From NCBI RefSeq assembly GCF_016858305.2, contig NZ_CP074436.1, positions 4,298,001-4,362,000 of the forward strand: 64,000 nucleotides of DNA, given 5' to 3'. Numbering within the stretch: the stretch's first letter is position 1; each line of letters begins with the position of its first letter. Shown here one piece after another: positions 1 to 8,495 of the stretch. This stretch comes from Polaribacter sp. Q13 (lineage in GTDB: Bacteria; Bacteroidota; Bacteroidia; Flavobacteriales; Flavobacteriaceae). Both the position numbers and the translations under genes were made by a program. Under the pieces are notes generated by a model. The model searched no databases. It was not told the DNA's origin and saw only the letters and a program-made list of their open reading frames with translations.

Positions 1-1517
1 TTATTGCTGCTTCTGTGCATTTTAGATTAACTGGGCAAAGCAACTTTTTAAATATTGCTGTTAAAATGGCAGATTTATTACATGCTTATTTTATGCCAGA
101 TACCAAGCATTACCAACGTTTTGGATTCAATCAAACTCAAATTATGGGCTTGGTAGAATTGTATAGAACAACAAGAGATAAAAAGTATTTAAAATTAGCA
201 GAGAAATTTATCAACCGAAGAGGAACGTACGAAATTAAACACGATGATACTACAATTGGTTACCCTATTGGAGACATGGTGCAAGAAAGAACTCCTTTCA
301 GAGAATCTGAAGAAGCGGTTGGTCACGCCGTTTTAGCCTTGTATTATTATGCAGGTGCAGCAGATGTATATGCAGAAACTGGTGAAAAAGCATTATTAAC
401 TTCTTTAGATAAATTATGGGAAAACGTTACAGGCAAAAAAATGTATGTAACCGGAGCTGTTGGGCAAGCGCATTATGGAGCTTCTACTAGTTTAGACATG
501 ATTGAAGAAGGGTTTATAGATGCCTACATGATGCCAAATATGACGGCTTATAACGAAACTTGCGCAAATTTATGTAATGCAATGTTTAGTCATAGAATGA
601 TGGGGATTAATGGTGAATCTAGATATGCAGATATTATAGAATTGGTATTATATAACTCTGGTTTATCAGGAATTAGTATTGAAGGGAAAGATTATTTTTA
701 TTCGAATCCTTTAAGAATGGTAAACAATTCTAGAAATTATGATTCGCATGATGATGTAACAGAAAGTCCGGTAAGACAACCGTATTTAGAATGTTTCTGT
801 TGTCCTCCAAACTTGGTAAGAACAATTTGTAAAACTTCTGGATGGGCGTATAACTTATCTGATAATGGTGTTTCTGTTGTTTTATTTGGTGGAAACAATT
901 TAGAGACAAAAATGTTAGATGGTGCTCCTTTAAAATTATCTCAAGATACAGAATACCCTTGGAAAGGTTTGGTAAAAATAACTATTGATGAATGTAAAAG
1001 TGAAGCTTTTGATATTCAGGTTAGAATACCTAAATGGGCAGTTGGCAGTACTTTAAAAGTAAATGGAGAAGATGCAGGTGTTGCTGTAAATCCAGGGAAT
1101 TTTGCAAACATCAATAGAACTTGGATAGCAGGAGATGTGATTGTTTTAGACATGCCAATGGAACCAACTTTTATTGAAGGTCATAATAGAATTGAAGAAG
1201 TAAGAAATCAATTAGCAGTAAAAAGAGGGCCGATTGTGTATACAATTGAAACTCCAGATTTACCAAAAGATACAGCTATTTTAGATGTGTATTTAAAAGG
1301 TGATGCTCCTTTAACAGCAGTTCATAAACCAGATTTTTTAGGTGGAGTTACGGTAATAGAAACAGAACTTTTACTAAGAGAAGGTAAAACGGATGAAATG
1401 TATCAAACAGTTACAAAACCCGTATTTAAGCCTTATAAAACGCAATTAGTGCCTTATTACGCTTGGAGTAATAGAGGGCAGGCAGAAATGACCGTGTTTA
1501 TGCCTGTTGTTTGGTAA
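1..1517 (+). CDS. GH127-type (DUF1680) glycosidase, 5' end cut by window
   Basis: The reading frame is open from the first bases (codons from base 3), so the start lies upstream of the window. The protein is a close paralogue of the complete one at 8496-10592. GH127 enzymes release beta-L-arabinofuranose or related sugars using a cysteine nucleophile held on zinc by one Glu and three Cys. Those positions are visible here: E-T-C (bases 555-563) and C-F-C-C-P-P-N (from base 792), matching the E-x-C and C-C pairs of the family. The C-terminal half is the usual beta-sandwich. A strong terminator follows and the next genes are sulfatase-locus genes, so it belongs to the polysaccharide locus. Family assignment is secure; the exact sugar is not, since GH127 also includes an aceric acid hydrolase. 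Confidence 0.88.
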   Translation, partial: IAASVHFRLTGQSNFLNIAVKMADLLHAYFMPDTKHYQRFGFNQTQIMGLVELYRTTRDKKYLKLAEKFINRRGTYEIKHDDTTIGYPIGDMVQERTPFRESEEAVGHAVLALYYYAGAADVYAETGEKALLTSLDKLWENVTGKKMYVTGAVGQAHYGASTSLDMIEEGFIDAYMMPNMTAYNETCANLCNAMFSHRMMGINGESRYADIIELVLYNSGLSGISIEGKDYFYSNPLRMVNNSRNYDSHDDVTESPVRQPYLECFCCPPNLVRTICKTSGWAYNLSDNGVSVVLFGGNNLETKMLDGAPLKLSQDTEYPWKGLVKITIDECKSEAFDIQVRIPKWAVGSTLKVNGEDAGVAVNPGNFANINRTWIAGDVIVLDMPMEPTFIEGHNRIEEVRNQLAVKRGPIVYTIETPDLPKDTAILDVYLKGDAPLTAVHKPDFLGGVTVIETELLLREGKTDEMYQTVTKPVFKPYKTQLVPYYAWSNRGQAEMTVFMPVVW

Positions 1518-1540
1518 AATAACGTTCATTTAAATAAGTA

Positions 1541-1591
1541 AAGGAGCTTATTCATTTCAGTAAACTGAAAAGAATAAGCTCCTTTTTTTTT
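1541..1591 (+). terminator. Rho-independent terminator after GH127 gene
   Basis: A perfect 13-bp stem (1541-1553 with 1572-1584) encloses a second 6-bp stem (TTTCAG/CTGAAA) and runs into nine T residues. It sits 24 bases after the GH127 stop codon. Confidence 0.9.
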
Positions 1592-1706
1592 GTCAAAAAT
1601 TATGGTAATATTGGTACATGATGAGGTATAATAAAGTAATTACTTTTCTTTTTTTATTCGGTTATTGAAGCCTGTAAACGGAATATAATTTGATTTTAAA
1701 AACCAC

Positions 1707-3593
1707 ATGAAATACAAAACTATGAGTAACATTAATTTCAGCATTAAAAATCTTTGGATACTTGGAGCAATAGCCTCTTTTATTGGTGTAAATTCTATAA
1801 ATGCACAAAGCGATTCTTTTAAAGAAGTCTTTAAAGAATTTCCAAGACAAGAAAAGAATTTAAGGAAATGGGATTCGCCTGTGGTCGCAGATTTAGACAA
1901 AGATGGGTATCCAGATTTGTTGATAAATGACCATGGTTATGCAATTCAGGTACAATGGAATAATAAAGGAAAGTTTGCAAAACCTTTTGATATCATCATG
2001 GGAGATTTACACGGAATTTCTGTGGGAGATTTTGATAAAGATGGAAATTTAGAAATAATTATGTCTCGAGGAGGAGGTTCTGGAAGTAACGCTAGAAATT
2101 CTAAAATATATAAAGTAAAAGGGAGAGAATTTATTCCGATGGCAGATTTTACAGAACCATTAGCTTTAATGCGCGGTAGAACAGTGAAATTTGTAGATTT
2201 AGATAATGATGGCGATTTAGATTTGTTAAATTTTGCGTTTCCTGATGGCGCAAAAAAAGGGGCAAGTGAAAACTATATTTATGAAAATAATGGTGCAGGA
2301 GAATTAATCATGCATTCAACTTTACCTGCAAGTAAAGTAAACGGACAAAAAACGTTGATTACAGATATTAATAATGATAACATTATTGATATTATTTTAT
2401 ATGGCGATAAAAACGTAATTGTATATCAAGGAAATGGTGATTTAACTTTTAAAGATGTTACTAAAAAAGTATTGTCTTACGATATTGATGAAGTAACTGC
2501 AATTGCAGAAATTGATTACGACAATGATGGTGATATGGATTTATATTTCACTAGAGGATTAGAATTTAAAAAAGGAGAATCATTTTATAATAAAGCAACG
2601 AAAGATTTAGGTTTTTATACAAAAAGGGGCGAATTAAAATTAGACGATTTTGTTTCTGGTGAAGTTTTACATATGGAAAATTTTCAGTCTCAATGGCCAA
2701 ATAATGATACGTATTATATTGGTGAGGCTTCTTATGATTATGTTTTTTATGGAGAAACACATTCTGGAAAAGATATTAATTTAGTGATGAGTGATGCTTT
2801 AGGTTTTCCAGATAATCCTAATTACCAAGAGAAAAAAGGGTGGTATATTGGATATGTAGGTAATCAAAAATGGAGAATTGGTGGTTTTCTTTGGGCGCCA
2901 GCAACGGGTGTGGTGCATAACGTAAAAAACTATACAGAATCTAAACATCCAAAAGCAATCAATGATATTTTATTAGAAAACAAAGGATCTAAGTTTGTAG
3001 ATGTTACTAAAAAAGCAAATGTGTTTTTAGAAGCACAAACAATGGCGGTTACTGTCGCAGATTATGACAACAATGGTTTTGATGATTTATTAGTAATTAG
3101 AAGAGGAGATTTGGTCTATGAAAACGAATCGATTTTGTATTTAAATAATGGTAAATCTGCTTTTAAAGCTAAAGAAGGACATCATATTATAACGAAAGAT
3201 TTAGGAGGAATTGGAATGGCCGTAGAAAGTATCGACTATAATAAAGATGGAAAAGTAGATGTTGTAATTGGAGAAGAAAGAGGAAAATGGCATTTGTTTA
3301 AAAATGAAATGGCAGATAGTAATAAGTCATTAACTGTTGAGGTTAGAAACTCTAAAAAAGGAAATATTCCACCTTTAGGTGCTTTGGTAACAATTTCTTC
3401 TTGTGGAAATACGCAACAACAAAGAGTTGGTACTTCATCTTCTCAATATTCATTAAACCACAACACTTTTGTTCATTTTGGATTGGGAGATTGTAGCAAA
3501 AGCATTAAAGTAAAAGTGATGTATTCTAATGGTGAGGTTTTAGAACAAACCGTAAAAGCAAGCAATAAGGAGATTGTAATAGGGAAAAAATAA
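1707..3593 (+). CDS. Secreted FG-GAP/VCBS repeat protein with ASPIC/UnbV domain
   Basis: The 628-residue protein has an N-terminal signal peptide ending near A-Q (about residue 34). At least seven Asp-rich FG-GAP/VCBS calcium-loop repeats follow, for example DLDKDGYPDLL, DFDKDGNLEI, DLDNDGDLDLL, DYDNDGDMDLY, DYDNNGFDDLL and DYNKDGKVDVV. The last ~90 residues match an ASPIC/UnbV domain (LTVEVR...G at the start, a glycine-rich strand, FGLGD near the end). This makes a secreted beta-propeller, probably binding a ligand or carbohydrate rather than cleaving it. Such proteins are common beside sulfatases in marine Bacteroidota, with no firm biochemical role. Translation may start at the second ATG (1722). 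A sulfatase gene follows 71 bases downstream. Confidence 0.8.
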   Translation: MKYKTMSNINFSIKNLWILGAIASFIGVNSINAQSDSFKEVFKEFPRQEKNLRKWDSPVVADLDKDGYPDLLINDHGYAIQVQWNNKGKFAKPFDIIMGDLHGISVGDFDKDGNLEIIMSRGGGSGSNARNSKIYKVKGREFIPMADFTEPLALMRGRTVKFVDLDNDGDLDLLNFAFPDGAKKGASENYIYENNGAGELIMHSTLPASKVNGQKTLITDINNDNIIDIILYGDKNVIVYQGNGDLTFKDVTKKVLSYDIDEVTAIAEIDYDNDGDMDLYFTRGLEFKKGESFYNKATKDLGFYTKRGELKLDDFVSGEVLHMENFQSQWPNNDTYYIGEASYDYVFYGETHSGKDINLVMSDALGFPDNPNYQEKKGWYIGYVGNQKWRIGGFLWAPATGVVHNVKNYTESKHPKAINDILLENKGSKFVDVTKKANVFLEAQTMAVTVADYDNNGFDDLLVIRRGDLVYENESILYLNNGKSAFKAKEGHHIITKDLGGIGMAVESIDYNKDGKVDVVIGEERGKWHLFKNEMADSNKSLTVEVRNSKKGNIPPLGALVTISSCGNTQQQRVGTSSSQYSLNHNTFVHFGLGDCSKSIKVKVMYSNGEVLEQTVKASNKEIVIGKK

Positions 3594-3664
3594 TTTTTTT
3601 ATTATATAGCAAAAGTTAAAATAAATAAGAATTCGTTAAATATCATTTTAAATTATTAGTAATT

Positions 3665-5143
3665 ATGAAACAGATTTCAAATCAACTAAAATTATTATTC
3701 TTCGGAACTTTTATATCCATAATGGGCTGTACAGCACAAGAAGAAAGGCCTAATATTTTGTTCGTCTTGTGTGATGATCTTGGTTATAATGATGTTGGAT
3801 TCAATGGATCTACAGATATTATTACACCAGAATTAGATAAATTAGCTAATGAAGGCATTACGTTTACTTCTGCTTATGTAGCACATCCTTTTTGTGGTCC
3901 GAGTAGAGCTTCTATATTAACAGGACGCTATCCTCAAGAAATGGGAACTGCTTTTAATTTGCATAGTAATTCTAGTATGAATGATGCTGACAATATGGGG
4001 ATTCCTTTAAATGAAACCTATATGTCTAAAGTATTACAAGATGCTGGTTATTATACTAGTGCTTTTGGAAAATGGCATCTAGGAAGTGCTCCAAAATACC
4101 AACCTAACAAAAGGGGATTCGATAATTATTATGGATTCCTTGGAGGAGGGCATAATTATTTCCCAGAGAAATATCAGAAGGAATATCAGAAACAGTTAAA
4201 AGCAGGCAAAAAAGAAATTCGCGATTATATTCTTCCGCTAGACCATAACGGCAAAGAAGTTAAGGAAACAGAATATATTACCGATGCTTTAACTAGAGAG
4301 GCTATGAACGATATTCAATTAGCTTCCACTAAAAAAGATCCTTTCTTTATTTATTTAGCCTATAATGCGCCACATGTTCCTTTAGAAGCAAAAGCAGAAG
4401 ATTTAAAGGTTTTTGCAAATATTAAAGATAAAGACAGAAGAACGTATGCGGCTATGGTGTATGCTGTTGATAGAGGAGTTGGGAAGATTGTGAAAAAGTT
4501 AAAAGAAACAAATCAGTACGACAATACGTTAATTGTATTTTTGAGTGATAATGGTGGTAATTTTGATCACGGAGCTAATAATTATCCACTTAAAGGTTCT
4601 AAGGGTGATGCTTGGGAAGGCGGTTATAGAGTGCCAATGTTTATGCATTATCCTAAAAAATTAGGAAAAGGTTTAAAGTTTGATTTCCCTGTTTCTTCGT
4701 TAGATTTATATCCTACGTTTGTAAATTTAGCAAAAGGTAAAATTCCTAAAGACAAAATATTAGATGGTAAGGATATTATGGAAGCTGTAAAAAATAATAC
4801 AGAACCACATAAAGAAGACATGATTTACTGTTTAAGATATCGTCATGGTTATAGTGATGTTGGGGCAAGATTAGGCGATTGGAAAATTACACGAATGGGT
4901 AATGAACCTTGGAGATTAACAAATATTACTAAAGATATTGGAGAGAAGAAAAATTTAGGAGGTAGATATCCAGAACGTCTTAAAAAAATGGTAGCAGAAA
5001 CTCAAAAATGGACAGAAGGTTTTGTGCAACCTTTATGGTATTATTCTGCAAAAGATGAAGAGTTATGGAAAGATGGTAGAATGCCACAATACAACGAAAC
5101 TTTTGAGGTAGATATGTTAACTGATTTACCTACTAAAAAGTAG
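3665..5143 (+). CDS. S1-family sulfatase (arylsulfatase-like), secreted
   Basis: A 492-residue alkaline-phosphatase-fold sulfatase with a signal peptide whose end (IMGCTAQ) could be a lipobox. The formylglycine signature C-G-P-S-R-A-S is at Cys77, followed by LTGRYP. The first metal-binding aspartates are in LFVLCDDLGYND, and the later D-N-G-G (SDNGGN) supplies more ligands. Activity needs conversion of Cys77 to formylglycine by an anSME-type maturase, which is not in this window. It removes sulfate ester groups from glycan chains in the periplasm or at the cell surface. It lies 71 bases after the VCBS protein gene and converges on the regulator gene with a 13-base gap. The S1 subfamily and substrate position cannot be fixed by eye. 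Confidence 0.92.
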   Translation: MKQISNQLKLLFFGTFISIMGCTAQEERPNILFVLCDDLGYNDVGFNGSTDIITPELDKLANEGITFTSAYVAHPFCGPSRASILTGRYPQEMGTAFNLHSNSSMNDADNMGIPLNETYMSKVLQDAGYYTSAFGKWHLGSAPKYQPNKRGFDNYYGFLGGGHNYFPEKYQKEYQKQLKAGKKEIRDYILPLDHNGKEVKETEYITDALTREAMNDIQLASTKKDPFFIYLAYNAPHVPLEAKAEDLKVFANIKDKDRRTYAAMVYAVDRGVGKIVKKLKETNQYDNTLIVFLSDNGGNFDHGANNYPLKGSKGDAWEGGYRVPMFMHYPKKLGKGLKFDFPVSSLDLYPTFVNLAKGKIPKDKILDGKDIMEAVKNNTEPHKEDMIYCLRYRHGYSDVGARLGDWKITRMGNEPWRLTNITKDIGEKKNLGGRYPERLKKMVAETQKWTEGFVQPLWYYSAKDEELWKDGRMPQYNETFEVDMLTDLPTKK

Positions 5144-5156
5144 TATACATATTAGA

Positions 5157-6764
5157 TTATATAGAAGTAATGAAACTGGTTAGATTTTGATGTCTTTCCA
5201 GTTTCATTTTTTTACGTAATCGGTGTCTTGCAACATGTACACTTCCTAAAGAAATACCTAGTAAATACGCCATTTCTTTGCCCGAAAAATTAAGTTTTAT
5301 TAGTGCGCAAAGCTTTCTGTCTGCTCTACTTAAATCTGGTACTTTCTCTTGTAACCTCTCATAAAAACCTTTATTCAGTTCGTTGAATCTTCTGTTAAAA
5401 GAGTCCCATAAACTAGTTGAACTTCTTTCTATCGTTTTTAAAATTATTTTTGATTTATTTCCTGGATTTGCTTCTTTAATATAATCGCTTAATTGTTTAA
5501 TGACTTGTTCTTTTTCTATTAATTGAAGCGTATTAGTGGTGAGTTCCTTGTTCTTAACATCTAATAGTTCTCTAGAGTTTTGCTGCTTTTTTTCAAACTT
5601 TAAATTTTTAATTCTTTGCCTAACAACTAAGGTTAAAAGAATTACTAAAAAAAGGATAATAAAAAGTGATATTCTAAAATTTAGAAGGGCTTTTTTCTTT
5701 TTAGTTAGTTCTAAATTTTTAATATTTAATTGCTCTCTTTTCTTAATAAGTTCTTCTTTGTAATAGTTTTTAATGGTTAAAAAACCTCTGTTTTTTTCGT
5801 TTCTAGGGTTTAATAAAGAGTTGCTAATGTCATTAGCTTCTTTTTCATATTCATAGGCTTGTGCAAATAAATTTAGTTCTTTTAAAACTTCAGCATAACG
5901 AGAGTATAAAAACGATCTATAAAAAGTTGTTTCTCCTAAAACTCCTTTGATTTTAGTGAATTTTTCAAAATAAAATTTAGCTTCATTTAGGTTTTTCTTT
6001 TTATGATAAATGATTGCAATTCTGCCGTAAATAATTAGTAAAAACGTTTTGTCTTTATTCTTTAAACCAGAATTTAACGTTTCATTTTCTAATTGATATG
6101 CTGCCTTTTTTAATAGTTGTAATGCTTCATCTGGTGCATTATTCCACTCGCTAATACTTGCTTTTTTTTCGTCAAGAAAAATAGAATATATAGGGGGGAG
6201 TTTCGTCTTTTTTGAAAAAATAATGCAACTATCAATATAAGATTGTAGGTTTTCTTTATCTGTAATGCGTTGATAATGTAAAACTAAATTGTAATAAGAT
6301 TTATAAATTTGAGAGACATCAATTTTGTTCTGCTTATATAGCTTTTTATATAGTTGATGTGCTTTTTTTAAATAGTTTTCAGATTCTTCGTTTTGCTTGT
6401 ATAAATAGGTTAAAACACCTAATTCTTCATTGGCTTTTGCTATTAAAAGTTGGTTCTTATATTCTTCGGATATAAAAAGAGCTTCACCTGCAAAACTAAA
6501 TGCTTTTAAGTAATTTAGTTTAAACCTATTAAATCTACTTTGAGTAATAAGGGTGTTAATTAATAAGGTACTATCCTTTTTTATTATCGCTTGTTCTTTT
6601 GTTTTGGTTAAAAAAATAGAAATAGAATCGGTTGGTGTATTTAAAGGAATTAAATTCTCTTCAAAATGAGTTTTTAATTGTTGACTCTGTAAATATTGAA
6701 AAACAAAAATGTTAAGTATAATTATAAAAATATATCGTTTTAATATGTTTTTTAAATTTATCAT
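5157..6764 (-). CDS. Membrane-bound TPR sensor/regulator with C-terminal LuxR-type HTH
   Basis: The 535-residue protein has an N-terminal hydrophobic segment (residues 10-25) and helical TPR-like repeats (about 60-320). A transmembrane helix follows (364-383), then a coiled coil (385-430) and a C-terminal helix-turn-helix of the LuxR/GerE type (about 470-535, DRKLCALIKLNFSGKEMAYL). This periplasmic-sensor, cytoplasmic-DNA-binding layout is typical of flavobacterial one-component regulators. It is divergent from the sulfatase at 6916 and is the likely local regulator. A decayed second copy lies at 17850-18545. Candidate -7 box TATATTTG is at 6791-6798 on this strand. Confidence 0.82.
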   Translation of the reverse strand: MINLKNILKRYIFIIILNIFVFQYLQSQQLKTHFEENLIPLNTPTDSISIFLTKTKEQAIIKKDSTLLINTLITQSRFNRFKLNYLKAFSFAGEALFISEEYKNQLLIAKANEELGVLTYLYKQNEESENYLKKAHQLYKKLYKQNKIDVSQIYKSYYNLVLHYQRITDKENLQSYIDSCIIFSKKTKLPPIYSIFLDEKKASISEWNNAPDEALQLLKKAAYQLENETLNSGLKNKDKTFLLIIYGRIAIIYHKKKNLNEAKFYFEKFTKIKGVLGETTFYRSFLYSRYAEVLKELNLFAQAYEYEKEANDISNSLLNPRNEKNRGFLTIKNYYKEELIKKREQLNIKNLELTKKKKALLNFRISLFIILFLVILLTLVVRQRIKNLKFEKKQQNSRELLDVKNKELTTNTLQLIEKEQVIKQLSDYIKEANPGNKSKIILKTIERSSTSLWDSFNRRFNELNKGFYERLQEKVPDLSRADRKLCALIKLNFSGKEMAYLLGISLGSVHVARHRLRKKMKLERHQNLTSFITSI

Positions 6765-6790
6765 ATACAGTATAATAGGTGTTTTTTATT

Positions 6791-6798
6791 CAAATATA
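6791..6798 (-). promoter_or_regulatory. Candidate -7 promoter box of the TPR/LuxR regulator
   Basis: TATATTTG on the minus strand fits the Bacteroidota sigma consensus TAnnTTTG. It lies 26 bases before the regulator start codon. No clear -33 TTG element at the usual distance was found, so this is a motif match only. Confidence 0.45.
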
Positions 6799-6809
6799 AA
6801 CAATTATTT

Positions 6810-6858
6810 ATGTTAAGTGAAATAAATAATTATTTTTATAAATGTTAAGTTTATGTAA
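6810..6858 (+). promoter_or_regulatory. Direct repeat ATGTTAAGT, candidate operator between regulator and sulfatase
   Basis: The nonamer ATGTTAAGT occurs at 6810-6818 and again at 6842-6850, spaced 32 bp apart (about three helical turns). The second copy is part of an 18-bp sequence (6841-6858) that recurs with one mismatch at 18729-18746, in front of another sulfatase. It lies in the 150-bp divergent region between the regulator and sulfatase genes. Binding by the adjacent regulator is inference. Confidence 0.45.
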
Positions 6859-6892
6859 GAAGTTTTAGGAGGGTATTTTAGATTTAATTCCC

Positions 6893-6900
6893 TAGTTTTG
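6893..6900 (+). promoter_or_regulatory. Candidate -7 promoter box of sulfatase gene
   Basis: TAGTTTTG matches TAnnTTTG exactly and lies 15 bases before the ATG at 6916, implying a very short 5' leader. No convincing -33 element is seen. Confidence 0.45.
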
Positions 6901-6915
6901 AGAGTAAATAAACTC

Positions 6916-8490
6916 ATGATGAATTATAAATTTTTGAAAACTTTTTGTAGTGTATTTTTGCTAAGTATTTTTTTAAACGGTTATGCTCAAGAGAAAAAAC
7001 CAAATATTCTTTTAATTGTAGTAGACGATTTAAATGATTATACAGGTTTTTTAGGAGGACATCCCCAAGTAAAAACTCCAAATATGGATGCCTTAGCAAA
7101 AGAAGGAACCGTGTTTACAAATGCACATACAAATACACCTATTTGCGCCCCTTCTCGAGCAAGTTTTTTAACAGGTATTTATCCGCATGTTTCACATAAT
7201 TTCTGGTTTACAGATTGGACAATCAATAAGGTATTAAGTAACAGTAAATCCATCGCCCAATTTATGGGAGATAATGGATATAAAACGTATGCTACTGGAA
7301 AACTAATGCATCACAGGGTTAAATCTGAATGGAATGAATATGGAATAGAAAATGATTTTGGACCTTATGCTTACGATGGTAAAAAGGTAGCCAAACATCC
7401 TAACATGCCAGCGGCGTATACTGATAATAAAAACGATGGTTTATTTATGTCTTTAGCAAAAGTGCCAAATGTGAAAGTAACTGATAAAGCACCCGGTTAT
7501 AAAGGATGGTATGATGTGAAAAATAAAAAGCCATTTAAGTATGTAAATGATGATGATCGTGATTTAATGAATGATGAATTAAGTGCAGAATGGGCAGTTG
7601 ATAAATTAAAAGGATTGGATAAATTTAATAATGATAAACCGTTTTTTATGGCAGTTGGGTTTGTGAGACCTCATACTCCTTTGGTAGCTCCTCAGAAATA
7701 TTTTGATATGTATCCTTTAGAAACGTTAAAAGTACCGGTGATAAAAAAGAATGATAATAAAGATACGTATTACCGTACTACTTTTAAATGGGCAATGCCT
7801 TGGACGCAACATTATCAAGAATTAGAAGCTTCTTACAAAAATATAGATGATGGTTTAAAAACATATGTACAAGCTTATTTAGCTTGTGTTTCTTTTACAG
7901 ATGATCAAATTGGGAAGGTTTTAAAAACGTTAAAAGAAAGTCGTTTTGATAAAAATACCGTAGTTATTTTAGTAAGTGATCATGGGTATAATATGGGCGA
8001 AAAAGATTTTTTATATAAAAATAACCTTTGGGAAGAAAGTACAAGAATTCCAATGATTATAAAAGATCCTAGCATTAAAGGAAGCAAAGGACAACGTATA
8101 AAACACCCAGTATCATTAATTGATTTGTATCCAACAATTGCAGATTTTGCCAATATTAAAGCAAGCAATACTAAAAACGAATTAGGAAAAACGTTAAGTG
8201 GATTCAGTTTAAAACCATTTTTAGAAAACCCTAAAAATCCACAATGGAAAGGACCAGATGTTGCTTTAACCGCTGTAAGAGGGCTTTTAAAAAGTGATGA
8301 GACTAAAAAGCAAAGTTATTCAGTAAGATCAGAAAAATACAGATACATCTTATATGTAAACGGTAAAGAAGAATTATACGACCATACTAAAGATGCGTAT
8401 GAGTGGATAAATTTAGCCAACAATAAAAAGTATCGTCAAATTAAGGCAGATTTAAAAAATCAACTACAAGAAATTTTAACTAAACAATAA
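6916..8490 (+). CDS. S1-family sulfatase (iduronate-2-sulfatase-like), secreted
   Basis: A sulfatase of about 524 residues. An upstream in-frame TTG (6898) exists, but ATG 6916 (or 6919) opens directly on a normal signal peptide ending N-G-Y-A-Q. The signature C-A-P-S-R-A-S lies at Cys77 and LTGIYP follows; metal ligands are in IVVDDLND and SDHGYNMGE. The VVDDL/SDHG pattern resembles iduronate-2-sulfatase-like enzymes of family S1 rather than the arylsulfatase type at 3665. It is divergent from the regulator, with a candidate promoter and repeat operator between them. It is followed 5 bases later by a GH127 gene, so the two are almost certainly cotranscribed. Formylglycine maturation is required. 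The sulfated residue it acts on is unknown. Confidence 0.9.
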   Translation: MMNYKFLKTFCSVFLLSIFLNGYAQEKKPNILLIVVDDLNDYTGFLGGHPQVKTPNMDALAKEGTVFTNAHTNTPICAPSRASFLTGIYPHVSHNFWFTDWTINKVLSNSKSIAQFMGDNGYKTYATGKLMHHRVKSEWNEYGIENDFGPYAYDGKKVAKHPNMPAAYTDNKNDGLFMSLAKVPNVKVTDKAPGYKGWYDVKNKKPFKYVNDDDRDLMNDELSAEWAVDKLKGLDKFNNDKPFFMAVGFVRPHTPLVAPQKYFDMYPLETLKVPVIKKNDNKDTYYRTTFKWAMPWTQHYQELEASYKNIDDGLKTYVQAYLACVSFTDDQIGKVLKTLKESRFDKNTVVILVSDHGYNMGEKDFLYKNNLWEESTRIPMIIKDPSIKGSKGQRIKHPVSLIDLYPTIADFANIKASNTKNELGKTLSGFSLKPFLENPKNPQWKGPDVALTAVRGLLKSDETKKQSYSVRSEKYRYILYVNGKEELYDHTKDAYEWINLANNKKYRQIKADLKNQLQEILTKQ

Positions 8491-8495
8491 TAACA

